Under the pieces are notes generated by a model that was not told where the DNA came from, did not search any database, and saw only the letters and a list, made by a program, of their open reading frames with translations. Below, piece by piece: positions 22,915-33,064 of a stretch of DNA of 64,000 nt. Position numbers and translations under genes: made by a program. Source of the stretch: Acanthamoeba castellanii str. Neff (lineage: Eukaryota; Discosea; Longamoebia; Acanthamoebidae); NCBI RefSeq assembly GCF_000313135.1, contig NW_004457592.1, positions 511,811-575,810 on the forward strand. The letters are read 5' to 3'. Position 1 is the first letter of the stretch. Every line of letters begins with the position of its first letter.

Positions 22915-24032
22915 TTAGGGGATCATGGGGATGCCAGTGGGGGTCTTGGCCTTGTAGGCTCGGTACTGATCGCCGAAGAACTCCACCAGGGTAGCCTCCT
23001 CGTACTGGATCCTGTCGCTGAAGAACTTCCACGACGCCACAGCGAAGCCCTGCGCACAAACGAAAAGTAAACGAGATGATCGAGGAACGAAGTGAGAGAT
23101 TGCGCGTGCGCGTGCGTGCGCGTGCGTGTAAAAGGTAGCATACCGCGATGCAGATGGGGTTGAAGAGCACCACCTGGGTCATGACGGACCACCAGAACCA
23201 ACCGAAGTAGCCGGGGTGCCTCACGTACCTGCATGATGATGATGAGGTGCAATTCAGCCACTGAGTATTCATTCTCCCACGTGGACGACGCGCACGCAAG
23301 CACGCATGCAGGCGACTGATGTAAGCGCTAGCTATTGAAGGCGTACTGGTAGATGCCCTCGGTGACGAGCTTGTGCTCGGGCCTCTTGTCCTCGGCAATC
23401 TGGTGGGTAAAGTTGTGCGCAGCAGTGATCAAGGCGGCCACGCGGACGACTAACAACCAAGGGACACGGGGCCAAGGTCAGAGGAAAGAGCTCGAGGAGG
23501 CGAGCTGAGGTGGTGCCCAGAAGGGCCTCCTGGGAGAGGGGCGTACCCTGTCCGAAGATGGCGCCGAGGAGGCCGAGGTAGATGACGGGCGAGAAGGTCT
23601 TGAGACCAGGGAACAGCCAGAGCTCAACGAAGTACTCCACGAACGAGGCGGCCATGGCGACGTTGAACTCGAAGCTGTGGTTGATAAGGAAAGCTGAAGG
23701 GACAGGAAATCAGAAGAATAATAGAAATGTTATTAATTATTTGTTGATAAAGATGGAGGTGTAGCATGAAGTAGTGGTTGGATCGGGGCGGGGGGGCGCG
23801 TACACTCGGCCGAACAAATCTTGGGGTTGAAAAGCGCTACGCAGATGTACTCAGAGAAATGGAAGAAGCCCAAGAACATGAGGTACCATCCGAGGCCCCA
23901 CACGGATTCGGAGAGGAACGCGAGGCCAGCACCGAGGCCCAGCGCGATGCCGCAGGCGCAACCCATCACGGCCATCGCCGCATGGCCGTGGCGCGTGAAC
24001 AGCTGATTCTCTTCGACGTATTTCTTAAACAT
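22915..24032 (-). CDS. ICMT: protein-S-isoprenylcysteine O-methyltransferase
   Basis: Five exons on the minus strand: 23804-24032, 23547-23693, 23347-23449, 23144-23228, 22915-23049 (232 aa). Several membrane segments (ALGLGAGLAFLSESVWGLGW; LGLLGAIFGQ; FGWFWWSVMTQVVLFNPICI) and the Ste14/ICMT signature HKLVTEGIYQYVRHPGYFGW, with the C-terminal EEATLVEFFGDQYRAYKAKT that completes the SAM site. It methylates the prenylated C-terminal Cys of CaaX proteins such as Ras and Rho in the ER membrane. Head-to-head with the RBR ligase, with 162 bases between start codons, so the two may share a promoter region. Confidence 0.95.
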
Positions 24033-24194
24033 TGTGTTTCTTCAGGCAGTAAGGAAGGTGCAATCTCGTGCGCGAATGAGAGTGATGAATGGCCAGGGCC
24101 AGTTGAGCAGATAGTGTTGACCCCCCCGTCGTCAGGCAATTTGCGGCCGAAAAGAAAAGGGTGGAAATGCTGTTCTTTCTTTACGTAGCAAGCC

Positions 24195-27100
24195 ATGGAG
24201 GAGGTGCGTTGCTGCTCTTTGGGGGCGGACAAGTCAAAGGCCAGCTCTTTGCTCACAACTTTGCCTCTTCTGTGGTGTGAAAGGACAGGTGGCAACGGAG
24301 AAGGAATGGCCGCTGGACGTCTGCGGTACTCCTCACCCCTCCCCACCATTGTGATCGCAAGACTCTGACCTGCTGTGCTGCCGCTGCAGAGGCGTCATGG
24401 CGACTGCAGGAAGCCGAGCTCTCGGCCCTCCGAGCTCTCTTCATGGACGACTTCAAGGGTGCGCGTACCACCTTTTGCGACTTCTCGTTTGCGTGTTCCG
24501 CCACATCACCGTTGGGCTAACTCAGTATGGACGGTACGCAGAGAGCAACTCGCTGCCGCCGCGCTTCCAGATCCGCATCCGTAGCAGCGACCTGACCGAA
24601 GAGGAGGAGTGCTTCCTCACCTCCCACGGCTACCAAGGTACCTACCAGGACCACCTGTGCTCCTCTCCATGATCGTGAGAGAGAGCTCCAGGACTCACGT
24701 GATCTTCGGTACCCAGTCTCGCTGTCGCTGGTGGTGACCCTGACGCGAGCCTATCCCGAGGAGCCGCCGATGGTCGAAGTGCGCTGGGACGGCCTGCAGG
24801 AGGGCCTCTCCGAGTCACGCTACCCCGAACTCTACTCTGTGCTCCAGCGTCAGGTAGGTAGCAATATGCCCTCCGCCGCCGCACCAAAGAAGACCGCATC
24901 TGATCTTGTCCGCTCACGGCTGCCCATCGCTGGCGCCTTTCGTCATCCAAGGCTCAGGAGAACTTGGGCTCCTTCATCATCTCCGAGATGGTCGAAACTG
25001 CGCGCGCCTGGGTCGTTGGTGCGTGCAGGCTCCCCACCCACCATTGAAGGTTCGAGGGGGACTGACTATGTGTCATCCGACTGTATGCAATGGTGTGTGC
25101 GTGCGTGTGTGCGCGCGTGTGTGTGCGTGCGTGTGTGTGCGCGCGAGCGCGCGGTGGTGCGTGTGCGTGAAAACAGCGCAGGCTCGGGCCAAGTTGCAGC
25201 AATTGAAAGCCAAGGCCGAGCGCGAGAGGGAAAGGAGGAAGGCCGTGCGCAGCAAGCTGGGCTTGGGGTCGGGCTCGCGCGAAGCCCTGCTCAAGTCCAA
25301 GGAGGACGAACTGACCCGCAGCATGCAGCAACGGCGCGTCAGGCATATGATCGAAAAGGACACCTTCTACGGCCAAGCCATGAAGGAGATCTACAAGTGG
25401 GACTACGACATCTTCAACATGGAGCAGGTCCTCTCCCTCCAGAAGGTACTCAGTCTTATCCATTGGCCACTGCTCCTGGCACCAAGCCCTGCTCATCTTC
25501 GTTCTTCATTCTTCATTAGGCCAAGGAGGCCAAGGTGCAGGAGGTGATGGGTCCGCAGGTGCCGGCCGCGGTCGTGCGTGTGCTTCTCCACCATGCACGG
25601 TGGGACGCCGACGCCCTCATTCGCCGCTATCGCCTGCTTACCGATGGCGCGTCGCCGGCCTCGCCGGCTCGTGCCGCCGGATGTGAGGGCGATCTCGGCG
25701 ACGAGAGCGAACGGGGCAAGGGCATCCAGCAGCTCTACGCTGAGGTCGGGCTCCCATTCGTCGAGCGCGGCAAGCACGAGTCGGCCGGCGACGAGGAAGA
25801 GGTGCACTTCCACCTGATGGCCTCGATCCCCGCCAAGGCCTCCTGCGGTATCTGCATGGACGACTTCAGCACCAGGACCATGACCTCCCTGTCGTGTGGT
25901 ACGTACCACATCACCACATACGCGACGCGCTTGGTCATGACCGTGGTGTGGCTGTGGTCTCATTTCCGTTCTTTTCTTCTTTTCTTCTTTTCTTTGTATA
26001 TAGGTCATTGGTTCTGCAACGACTGCTACGGCACGTACCTGGTGATGCAGATCACGGATGGCGCGTCGGACGCCATCCGGTGCGCGCACTTCCGGTGCCC
26101 GTTCATTGTCGACCCCGTGACGGTGGTGTCGCTGGTGTCGCGCGAGATCTACCGCAAGTTCGTCACCTTCGCCGCCCAGCGCTACATCGAGACCGACAAC
26201 AGCCTGTTCCGGTGCCGCGGCACGCGGTGCGCCAGCATCATTCACCTACGGCACCACACCAAGGACGTCGCCTGCCCCTGCTCCCACATCTCGTGCTCTC
26301 AATGCGGGTACGGCGCCACAGGGCTTAAAGTTTAGGTCTGGCGCGCTGCTGACGTGGCCGATCACCACATGCGGGTGGGCAGGGAGGAGGGCCACTTCCC
26401 GATACCGTGTGATGTGGCCAAGTGGCACATGAAGAACTATGGTCACCAATACGCCCCGAAAGACCTCGAAGCCACGTTCGACTGGCTCATGGTACGACTC
26501 TCTCTTTGTGCGTGCGTGCGTGTTCGCCACTCAGTTCTCACATCGCTTCCACGCCCCGCATCACAGAATAACACCAAAGACTGCCCCAAGTGCGGAAAGC
26601 CAATCCAGAAAGACGGTGCGACACATGAACACAGCACGCACCACACAACACACCTCACGCTACACCCACACAACACCTCATCATAAACTCTACGTTTTCA
26701 TCGACGTGCACCACTCTGACAAGAACTGCCGCCCGTTTCCAGGAGGGTGCAACCACATGACGTGCCGCTCGGTTGGCTGTGGCTATGAGTTTTGGTAAAT
26801 TGCTGGCTTCCCTTCTGTGTCTGTCTGCGTGCGTGCGTGCGTTGTGTGTGTGTCGCGTATGTGTCGTGTATGTGTGTGCTGGCACCGACTGATTAGGTTC
26901 GTTCCACCGGACATAGCTGGCTCTGTGGTGCCAAGTGGACGTATCACGACTGTAATGGCACGTGGAAGGGCCAGAGAGATCGCGAGGAGCGGCTCAAGGA
27001 TCAGATCCTGTCGAGCACCGTCACCTTCTTCGAGTGGTACAACGCGCAGCTCCTCCCGTTGAACACCTTCGCCAAGATCGCCGGTACGCGCGCCGTCCCT

Positions 27101-28026
27101 CGGTCGTGTGCGGCTGGCCTTGTCGCGCCCTAACCACGCATCGCGTCGGCAGGGGCCACAAGCATTAAGGCCCAGCGGTACCTCGAGAAGCGAAAAGACG
27201 CGTCTGCCAGGGGAGTCCGCGTCATCAAGAGCGCTCTCCATCACATCTTCCTGGTACGCGACTGCCCCCTGCTGGATCGCTGGTGGCGCTCATTCACACA
27301 CACACACACACACGTCTCAATACGTGGGGCGCATCGACCACCACCGTAGGGGCGGTACCTGCTGGCCCAGGTCTCCAAGCTGGGCTGCTATCGGTCGGAG
27401 CATCCCGGATCCGGCAGCACCAAGAACCTGCAGGCCGCTATGTTTGGCGTCAACGCCTCCCTGGTGCGGGTCAAAGACTTCTTGGACATGCCCGCCAAGC
27501 ACCTTTCAATCGGTACGGCACCTTTATTTATATTTAAATTAACAATTAACAATTTATTTATCTATTACTTACCACTACTGGTGACTTGTCCTGACCGTGC
27601 AGAGATGCTCGAGAATGCGTGTCACACCATGCGCCAGCGGGCGAGCGAGCTGGTGGGTGTCGTGACCAGGCTGCTCACCGAAGCCGACGGACCCCAACAA
27701 GCCCCAGCCATGGTCCGTGTGTTGTGTCGTGTGCGGCAGTGTGCGGTTATGCGTGTGTTGTATCTCGAACGAGCGCGCTGACAGTGTCCGGCACGCAGGA
27801 GCTGGTGGTACGGAGGCTCAGCCAGCAGAAGGGCGGCAAGCGCGTTCCGTTCCCGTCGTCGCTGGAGGCCCTCCTGGCCGACGGAGGCCACGTGCTGGGC
27901 ATCACCGCCGTCAGCGCCCGCACCATCGACAATCGCAAGCTGGGGCCCGCCTCGCTCGTCGAGCTCCTCGACCGGACCGTGGTCCACCTGCTCACCGCCG
28001 TCGAGGAGAAGGAGGTGGCGTCGTAG
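24195..28026 (+). CDS. RBR E3 ubiquitin ligase, Ariadne type with N-terminal RWD domain
   Basis: Sixteen in-phase exons; the first is only 9 nt (24195-24203) and is spliced to 24392-24458. The others run 24542-24637, 24717-24853, 24958-25018, 25177-25445, 25520-25898, 26004-26307, 26383-26491, 26567-26615, 26743-26794, 26917-27083, 27153-27253, 27350-27512, 27603-27712, 27799-28026 (about 766 aa). Order: RWD domain (LQEAELSALRALFMDDF to FIISEMVETARAW), a charged helix, a UBA-like helix bundle (VVRVLLHHARWDADALIRRY), RING1 (CGICMDDF...CGHWFCNDCY), IBR, RING2 with KDGGCNHMTC where the first Cys is the catalytic thioester residue, then a C-terminal Ariadne-like region. Such ligases pass ubiquitin through the RING2 Cys, often with cullin-RING partners. 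An RWD at the N-terminus is unusual for Ariadne proteins and more typical of RNF14. Confidence 0.92.
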
Positions 28027-28556
28027 CCGCAGCACCTCCTCGACCTCTCCTTGTTGAAGACAGATCGTGAAGTCGAGAGTGGAGCTAAACAATGCAATTT
28101 AAAAATCAAATTCACTTGCCTAGTTGTGGAGCCCGAGGCCAGGTTCGGGCGGAGGGGATGGCGGGCATGATGTACTCGGGCCAGGAGGCGGTGACCAGAC
28201 AGAACGCAGCATTCAGCGATGGCTCTACGCCAGTGGTGTTGACCACGGACGTTGATGCTAAGCTGACCCACCTGCTCAACGCCTGGCACGTCGTCAACTA
28301 CGAGCCTCCATTGGACATGGAACAATACGCACATTGGTACACGCCACGACCCACATAAGTGCGAGTGGGCTGGTCTCTGGCGTGAGCCGGGGCGCTCTAG
28401 CGAGGAAGAAGAACCCGCCACACACCTGCTCGTCTAGGAGATCCAACAGCTGGTTCGAGAGGAGAGGAGGAGAACTGGAGAGCAGCAGTGACTACCATCT
28501 GCAGCTCACGAGAGCAGCTGAAGCAAAGACAGAGAGAATGCCGGCCATTTGCTGAT
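28027..28556. other. spacer before 5S copy 3
   Basis: Holds a short open frame, 28092-28358 plus strand (88 codons, LLNAWHVVNYEPPLDMEQ near its end), without a recognised family, splice context or homologue; it is more likely chance or a remnant. The rest shows nothing. Confidence 0.3.
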
Positions 28557-28674
28557 GGATACGGCCATACTGCGCAGAAAGCACCGCTTCCCATCCGAAC
28601 AGCGAAGTTAAGCTGCGCCAGGCGGTGTTAGTACTGGGGTGGGCGACCACCCGGGAATCCGCCGTGCCGTATCC
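28557..28674 (+). rRNA. 5S rRNA, copy 3
   Basis: 118 nt, identical in layout to the other copies, but with CCGCCGTGCC where the others have CCACCGTGCC (one A-to-G change at about 28661). Preceded by GCTGAT and followed by CCTCCTTTTTGCTCTC, the shared flank with the T-run terminator. Confidence 0.96.
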
Positions 28675-30809
28675 TCCTTTTTGCTCTCTTTTTGCTGCTA
28701 ACTAAGCTTGATTGTCTCAGACAACCCACGCCTTGTGATGCAATTCACTAACATAGGAGCATGCAGCACTTCCTCTATGCAATGCTGTGCCTGTTTGGCC
28801 TTGTGATGGTGTTCTCTCCATCTTCTACACCAGTGGCCATTTTTACCTGCATCATCTTCACATCAAACCAACAGTCATTTTGAAAAGTGATTTTGTTTGT
28901 GAGTTTAACCTCATAAATACCATCATATAGAGAGGTAACTGGGCCATCAGTCAAGGTCTGGAATGACCAATTTCTATCATATTCATGTATCAAAAATATA
29001 CAACCAGACACTTACTTTATCATGTGCATGTACATGATGAATACACACGTTTTTTTTGGTCCTGTCCTGACCATGGCAACAGCCAGCACACAGAAACCAT
29101 AAAAGGAAAAATCATGGCTGCTGGGGGACAAAAAGTCAATTTTTATTCAGCAAGCAATTCAGAGGGGTCATGGGTTACATCTCAGTGTGGAGAGTGCCCT
29201 TCATCTTACTTCTTGGCCTCCTGAGGAGGTGGCTGCTCACTGTGAGGGTGGCCTGGTGCTGCTCTTTGTCATTCAGTTGATATCAAATTATTGCAGCATG
29301 CATCTTCACATGATGTGTGGGCCAAGGAGGAGATATATTAGCCAACATTCTATCATGTACACATACACAATAGAATGCCCTGCAGTTTCACAGCATAATG
29401 GGCTTTGAAAAATAGCATGTATGCAATGGGGCAGTTACCTCCTTCAGGAGCTTCAACAGTTGTTGTTAGCCATGGCTGCTGATGGCAGTGTGACTTGCAC
29501 CTACATGTACAAAAACTGTAAAACAGGACACTTATGTTATCATGTACACATATGCAATGACTACATGTTCAACCTGCTGATACTAAGTTTAGTGCACATG
29601 TACATGATCCAGAAAATCTGAAAACTGAGCTTGTTTTGTGTTAGTGCTCCTCTGAATAACTTCAACTTCATGTACCTTGCCTTTGCTTTCATACCCTCCA
29701 TCAATTCCATAATCAGTGGCCAACATGCTACTCTCACATCCAGTTTGTGGTCAACCTCACCACATTTTGGCTGAATTGGAGCACTATTCCTGAAGATAAA
29801 ATTCCACCACAACAAAGGTCCATCTCACACTGATAAAATCACTTTTAACTCCACACATTCCAAGTTTTTATGAAATCTTTTTCATCTTAAGTCCTCAATA
29901 TCACTTATCAGCAGCAGTATAGCATGTCAAAATCAAAGATTCAGATCCAAATCCAAATCTTCAAAACTGCCCTTTAAATCAAGAATGTCAAACCTCACAA
30001 TTTTAGCACAACCTCCACAGTCATTTGTGACCTCTCATTTCAAATGACCACAAGTTTGTTGACATGTCCTCACAAAGAACAAAAAGAAGGAAAAAACCAG
30101 GAAGAAATGGGAAGAATGGCTGTATTCTTTAAAGAGAAAATAAACACTGCATTGTTTATGTTCATGGCAGTAAGTACTTGTCACAGAAGTGTTGCAGGCA
30201 GGTGGGCTGACCCATGCATTGAGAAGCTCATCATTCATCATGTACTTGAAGGTGTTGCTGAGAATGCATATGTTGGTGATACTGATACAGCTGCAAAGGA
30301 GCCCTAAGGTTTATGATGGCCAATCTGTTGGTGCACTTGATGAACATGGGCAATTCAGCCATAATCAAAAGCATCATGAACATGAACATGATGATGTGGT
30401 ATCCAAAATGCCCACCTGCGCCACATGCCTGCCCACCCACTCGCCACCCTGCCTGTCTGTCCATCCACCATGGCTTGCCACATGAGGACTGAGTCAATGG
30501 TGGCCTTTACCCCTCACATACTAAAAGCACCCTTGCCTTATAATATCATGGTCTCAAGGCTGACCTCTTATGTTGCTCTGCCCTACATAAAGTACACATT
30601 TTTTCAAAAAGAAGCAAGAGCATGGAACATGTAACATTTTGGTGGTCATGTTGAGGGTGGCAGACAGTGCTTTTTACCAGTGCCTATTCCACGATCAACT
30701 GGCAACCACCAAGAAGTGGGGAGAAGACCACCTCATCCAAGAAGCATGGTGATGAGGATGATTACAAGTACTAAACTCTAGCATGTGAATGGAGAGCAGT
30801 GGTGCTGAT
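28675..30809. other. CpG-depleted island B between direct 5S genes
   Basis: About 2.1 kb, A+T-rich, with only about five CpG dinucleotides by eye where more than eighty would be expected from composition. CATG, TGCA and TGTACA words are frequent. Internal repeats are visible: the surroundings of 29003 and 29523 share (A/C)CAGACACTTA...TATCATGT, and 28881 shares AAAAGTGATTTTGTTTGTGA with 4804 in island A. No gene is supported. It lies between 5S copies 3 and 4 in the same orientation. Confidence 0.7.
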
Positions 30810-30927
30810 GGATACGGCCATACTGCGCAGAAAGCACCGCTTCCCATCCGAACAGCGAAGTTAAGCTGCGCCAGGCGGTGTTAGTACTGGGGTGGGCGAC
30901 CACCCGGGAATCCACCGTGCCGTATCC
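30810..30927 (+). rRNA. 5S rRNA, copy 4
   Basis: 118 nt, same sequence as copies 1 and 2, preceded by GCTGAT. The 3' flank reads CTTTTTCACTCTCTTTTTGC, with two T runs, slightly different from the other copies. Confidence 0.97.
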
Positions 30928-31163
30928 TTTTTCACTCTCTTTTTGCTCTTCGATCTGCACCACCAGCACCTCCATCATCATCATCGACCGCCTCTTGGCA
31001 AGTTGTGGGAGTGAGTGGGTCAGAGGTGTGGTGCGGCGCGGTGGTGTAGTTAAATAGAGTGCCCGGCGGTTCGTTTATTCGTACCGACAAGCAAGGAGCA
31101 TCAGTGATGAAAGAAAGAAGGGTCCCTTCATTTATCACTGCTGTTGTTGGTGTTGCTTGGGCA

Positions 31164-31910
31164 TTAATGATCCACGGCACCACCCATCTTGTACATCATA
31201 AGAACATATACAGATATGTATATGGATATATACATGAGTTCAGGTGAGATGAGGGCTCACCATTGCAGAAGAGGAGGAGGAGGGGCCAACAATGAAGGAG
31301 GAAGGGGACTGACCTGGATGAGATCGATGGCCTCCTCGGAGAGCAGCGCCCGGCGGTAGCGGGCGGGCAGTTCGTCCATGCTCTCGTGATGCGTGACGGG
31401 ACCCCGGGACTTGATGTCGAACTTGGCCGGCGTTGGCAGATTGGGCGACGTCTGCGGTTGCAGCAACCATGCATATGGAGTTGCGAAGTGGAGTGAGGTG
31501 AGGTGGTGGCGATCACGTAGAGAGTGTGAAGAAGAAGAAGAATAATGAACGGATAGCTGCGATGAAGGGGACAAGGGCGTGGAGGAGTGTACCTGCATGG
31601 TGGTGGTTTTTGGGGGCGCGGTCAGGGGCGTGGACTCCACCCCGCCGGTGTGGCGAGAGGGCAGGGCCGCTGATTTGCACGACAGCAAGGGGGGGGGGTG
31701 GATAAGTGAGATGCTGAGGGAGGGTGATCACGGCATAATTATCCGAGGTCGGCTGCGTCAAGTGTAATGAATGGAAAACAACACATCAGTGCACGATTGA
31801 TAGATGGCTGCCGTACCATCCTGAAGCGATTGAACGGCGGCGCCGTGTCGCTGCGGAAACTTGATGAGGGGTACGTGCTGCCGCAGTTGCCTAACACCTG
31901 TGCTCGCCAT
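31164..31910 (-). CDS. KGD4: alpha-ketoglutarate dehydrogenase subunit 4 (KGD4/MRPS36 family)
   Basis: Four exons on the minus strand: 31817-31910, 31593-31669, 31314-31451 and a 24-nt last exon 31164-31187 (110 aa). The N-terminal VPLIKFPQRHG and C-terminal ELPARYRRALLSEEAIDLIQ followed by MGGAVDH match the KGD4/Ymr31 pattern (HxPLIKFxxRxG at the start, LPxRFR...E...I..GGA at the end). The protein tethers the E3 subunit to the E1-E2 core of mitochondrial 2-oxoglutarate dehydrogenase. The last exon codes only seven residues and is needed for the conserved GGA. Divergent from the SAP30-like gene. Confidence 0.85.
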
Positions 31911-32188
31911 TGCTTTCCAATTGTTGTTTGATTAATTCTTGTTTTTGTGTTTCTTTTCTTTTTTCCATATTTTTTATGGTGAAATACCAAGCATTCCAAC
32001 TGCAAAAACGCCATCTCCGGCCCCCCTCTCTGCACGGCAACCCAAGCTGCGGCGGGATGGTGGTGTGAGTGCGCAGAGCACAGAGCCAAGAACCAGCCAA
32101 GAACGACCCCACGCACACCCGCTTCGTGGAAGAACCAGTGTGTTGCCACCGCGGAGTAGAGCCGGCCAAGAGGAAGAGGAAAAACAAC

Positions 32189-32710
32189 ATGTCGGAGGCA
32201 GGGGAGAGCCGCAGCGGTCGTAGTCGCAGGGATAGGGACCGGATCAGGCCCGCGACAGTGACCACCCGCTCGTCTTCTTCTTCCAGCCGCTCGTCTCGGT
32301 CCTCTGCCGCAGCCGCGGCTGTGGCGCCCACCCCACCAACCGCGGCCAAGAAGAAGCTGCGCAGCACACAAGCCAACAACAAAGCCAGCGCCGTCGTGTC
32401 TGTACGGCCCCAGCAGTGCCAGGACAACGAGAGAGTTGTAGTCGTGTGGGTGTGGCTTCACTTCTTCTTCTTCTTCATGTCTAACCCAGCTGAGTACGTG
32501 GGGTTGGACAAACAGGCCAACTCGTATCTGGGGAAGCTGAGCCCTTCTGCGCTGGGCAAGTACCAGAAGCACTACCGCCTGCGGGGCAAGAGCGACACGG
32601 CCGAGACGCTCCTCAAGTCCGTCGTGCGCCACTTCGAAGCGCAGAACGTGGAGGAGGCTGAGGTGGTGCAGAACTTCCTCTTGGCCCTTCAGAAGGTGGC
32701 CGGCCACTAA
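32189..32710 (+). CDS. SAP30-like Sin3-binding protein
   Basis: Open from ATG 32189 to stop 32710 (173 aa if unspliced). The N-terminal half is Ser/Arg/Ala-rich. The last 70 residues, YLGKLSPSALGKYQKHYRL, then LLKSVVRHFEAQNVEEAEVV, match the SAP30 Sin3-binding domain, which joins SAP30 to the Sin3 PAH3 region in histone deacetylase complexes. The stretch around 32400-32490 (VVVVWVWLHFFFFF) looks like an intron with a polypyrimidine tract, but the frame is continuous, so splicing is unresolved. Its presence near an HDAC gene is probably chance. Confidence 0.68.
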   Translation: MSEAGESRSGRSRRDRDRIRPATVTTRSSSSSSRSSRSSAAAAAVAPTPPTAAKKKLRSTQANNKASAVVSVRPQQCQDNERVVVVWVWLHFFFFFMSNPAEYVGLDKQANSYLGKLSPSALGKYQKHYRLRGKSDTAETLLKSVVRHFEAQNVEEAEVVQNFLLALQKVAGH

Positions 32711-33064
32711 ACAAGTGCAAGTTGAATGCATTGGCCTGTTGTAAATATAACCCACCTTCCACTGCTTCCTCTTCATCAAGCCTCCACCACATTTGAAGGT
32801 ATTTATTTCATTCATTAATTCATTTATTTATAATCTTGCCAAGATGTATTGCATCGTAAGAAAGAGGGGCAAGGGCAGCTGAGCCGAAGTATCCACCACT
32901 GTCTTCCATGCGGCAGGGCAATGGATGAAGGAAATCACCTCTCGCAATCTCCTCCTTTTTTTCTTGTTTTCCATTATTTGGTGGGCAAAAACCGGGCAAC
33001 CCGGCCCCACTACAAAGTTAATCACACCGCGAGCTAATCAAATATAATCTCTGCCGATCGCGAG
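32711..33064. other. intergenic, SAP30-like 3' flank and TrhO-like promoter side
   Basis: A+T-rich with TTATTTATT-type words that may serve as polyadenylation context. Nothing else is seen. Confidence 0.5.

Noticed and set aside
28092..28358. 88-codon plus-strand open frame near 5S copy 3
   Set aside because: No recognised domain, no splice context, and mixed coding character; noted only within the spacer entry.
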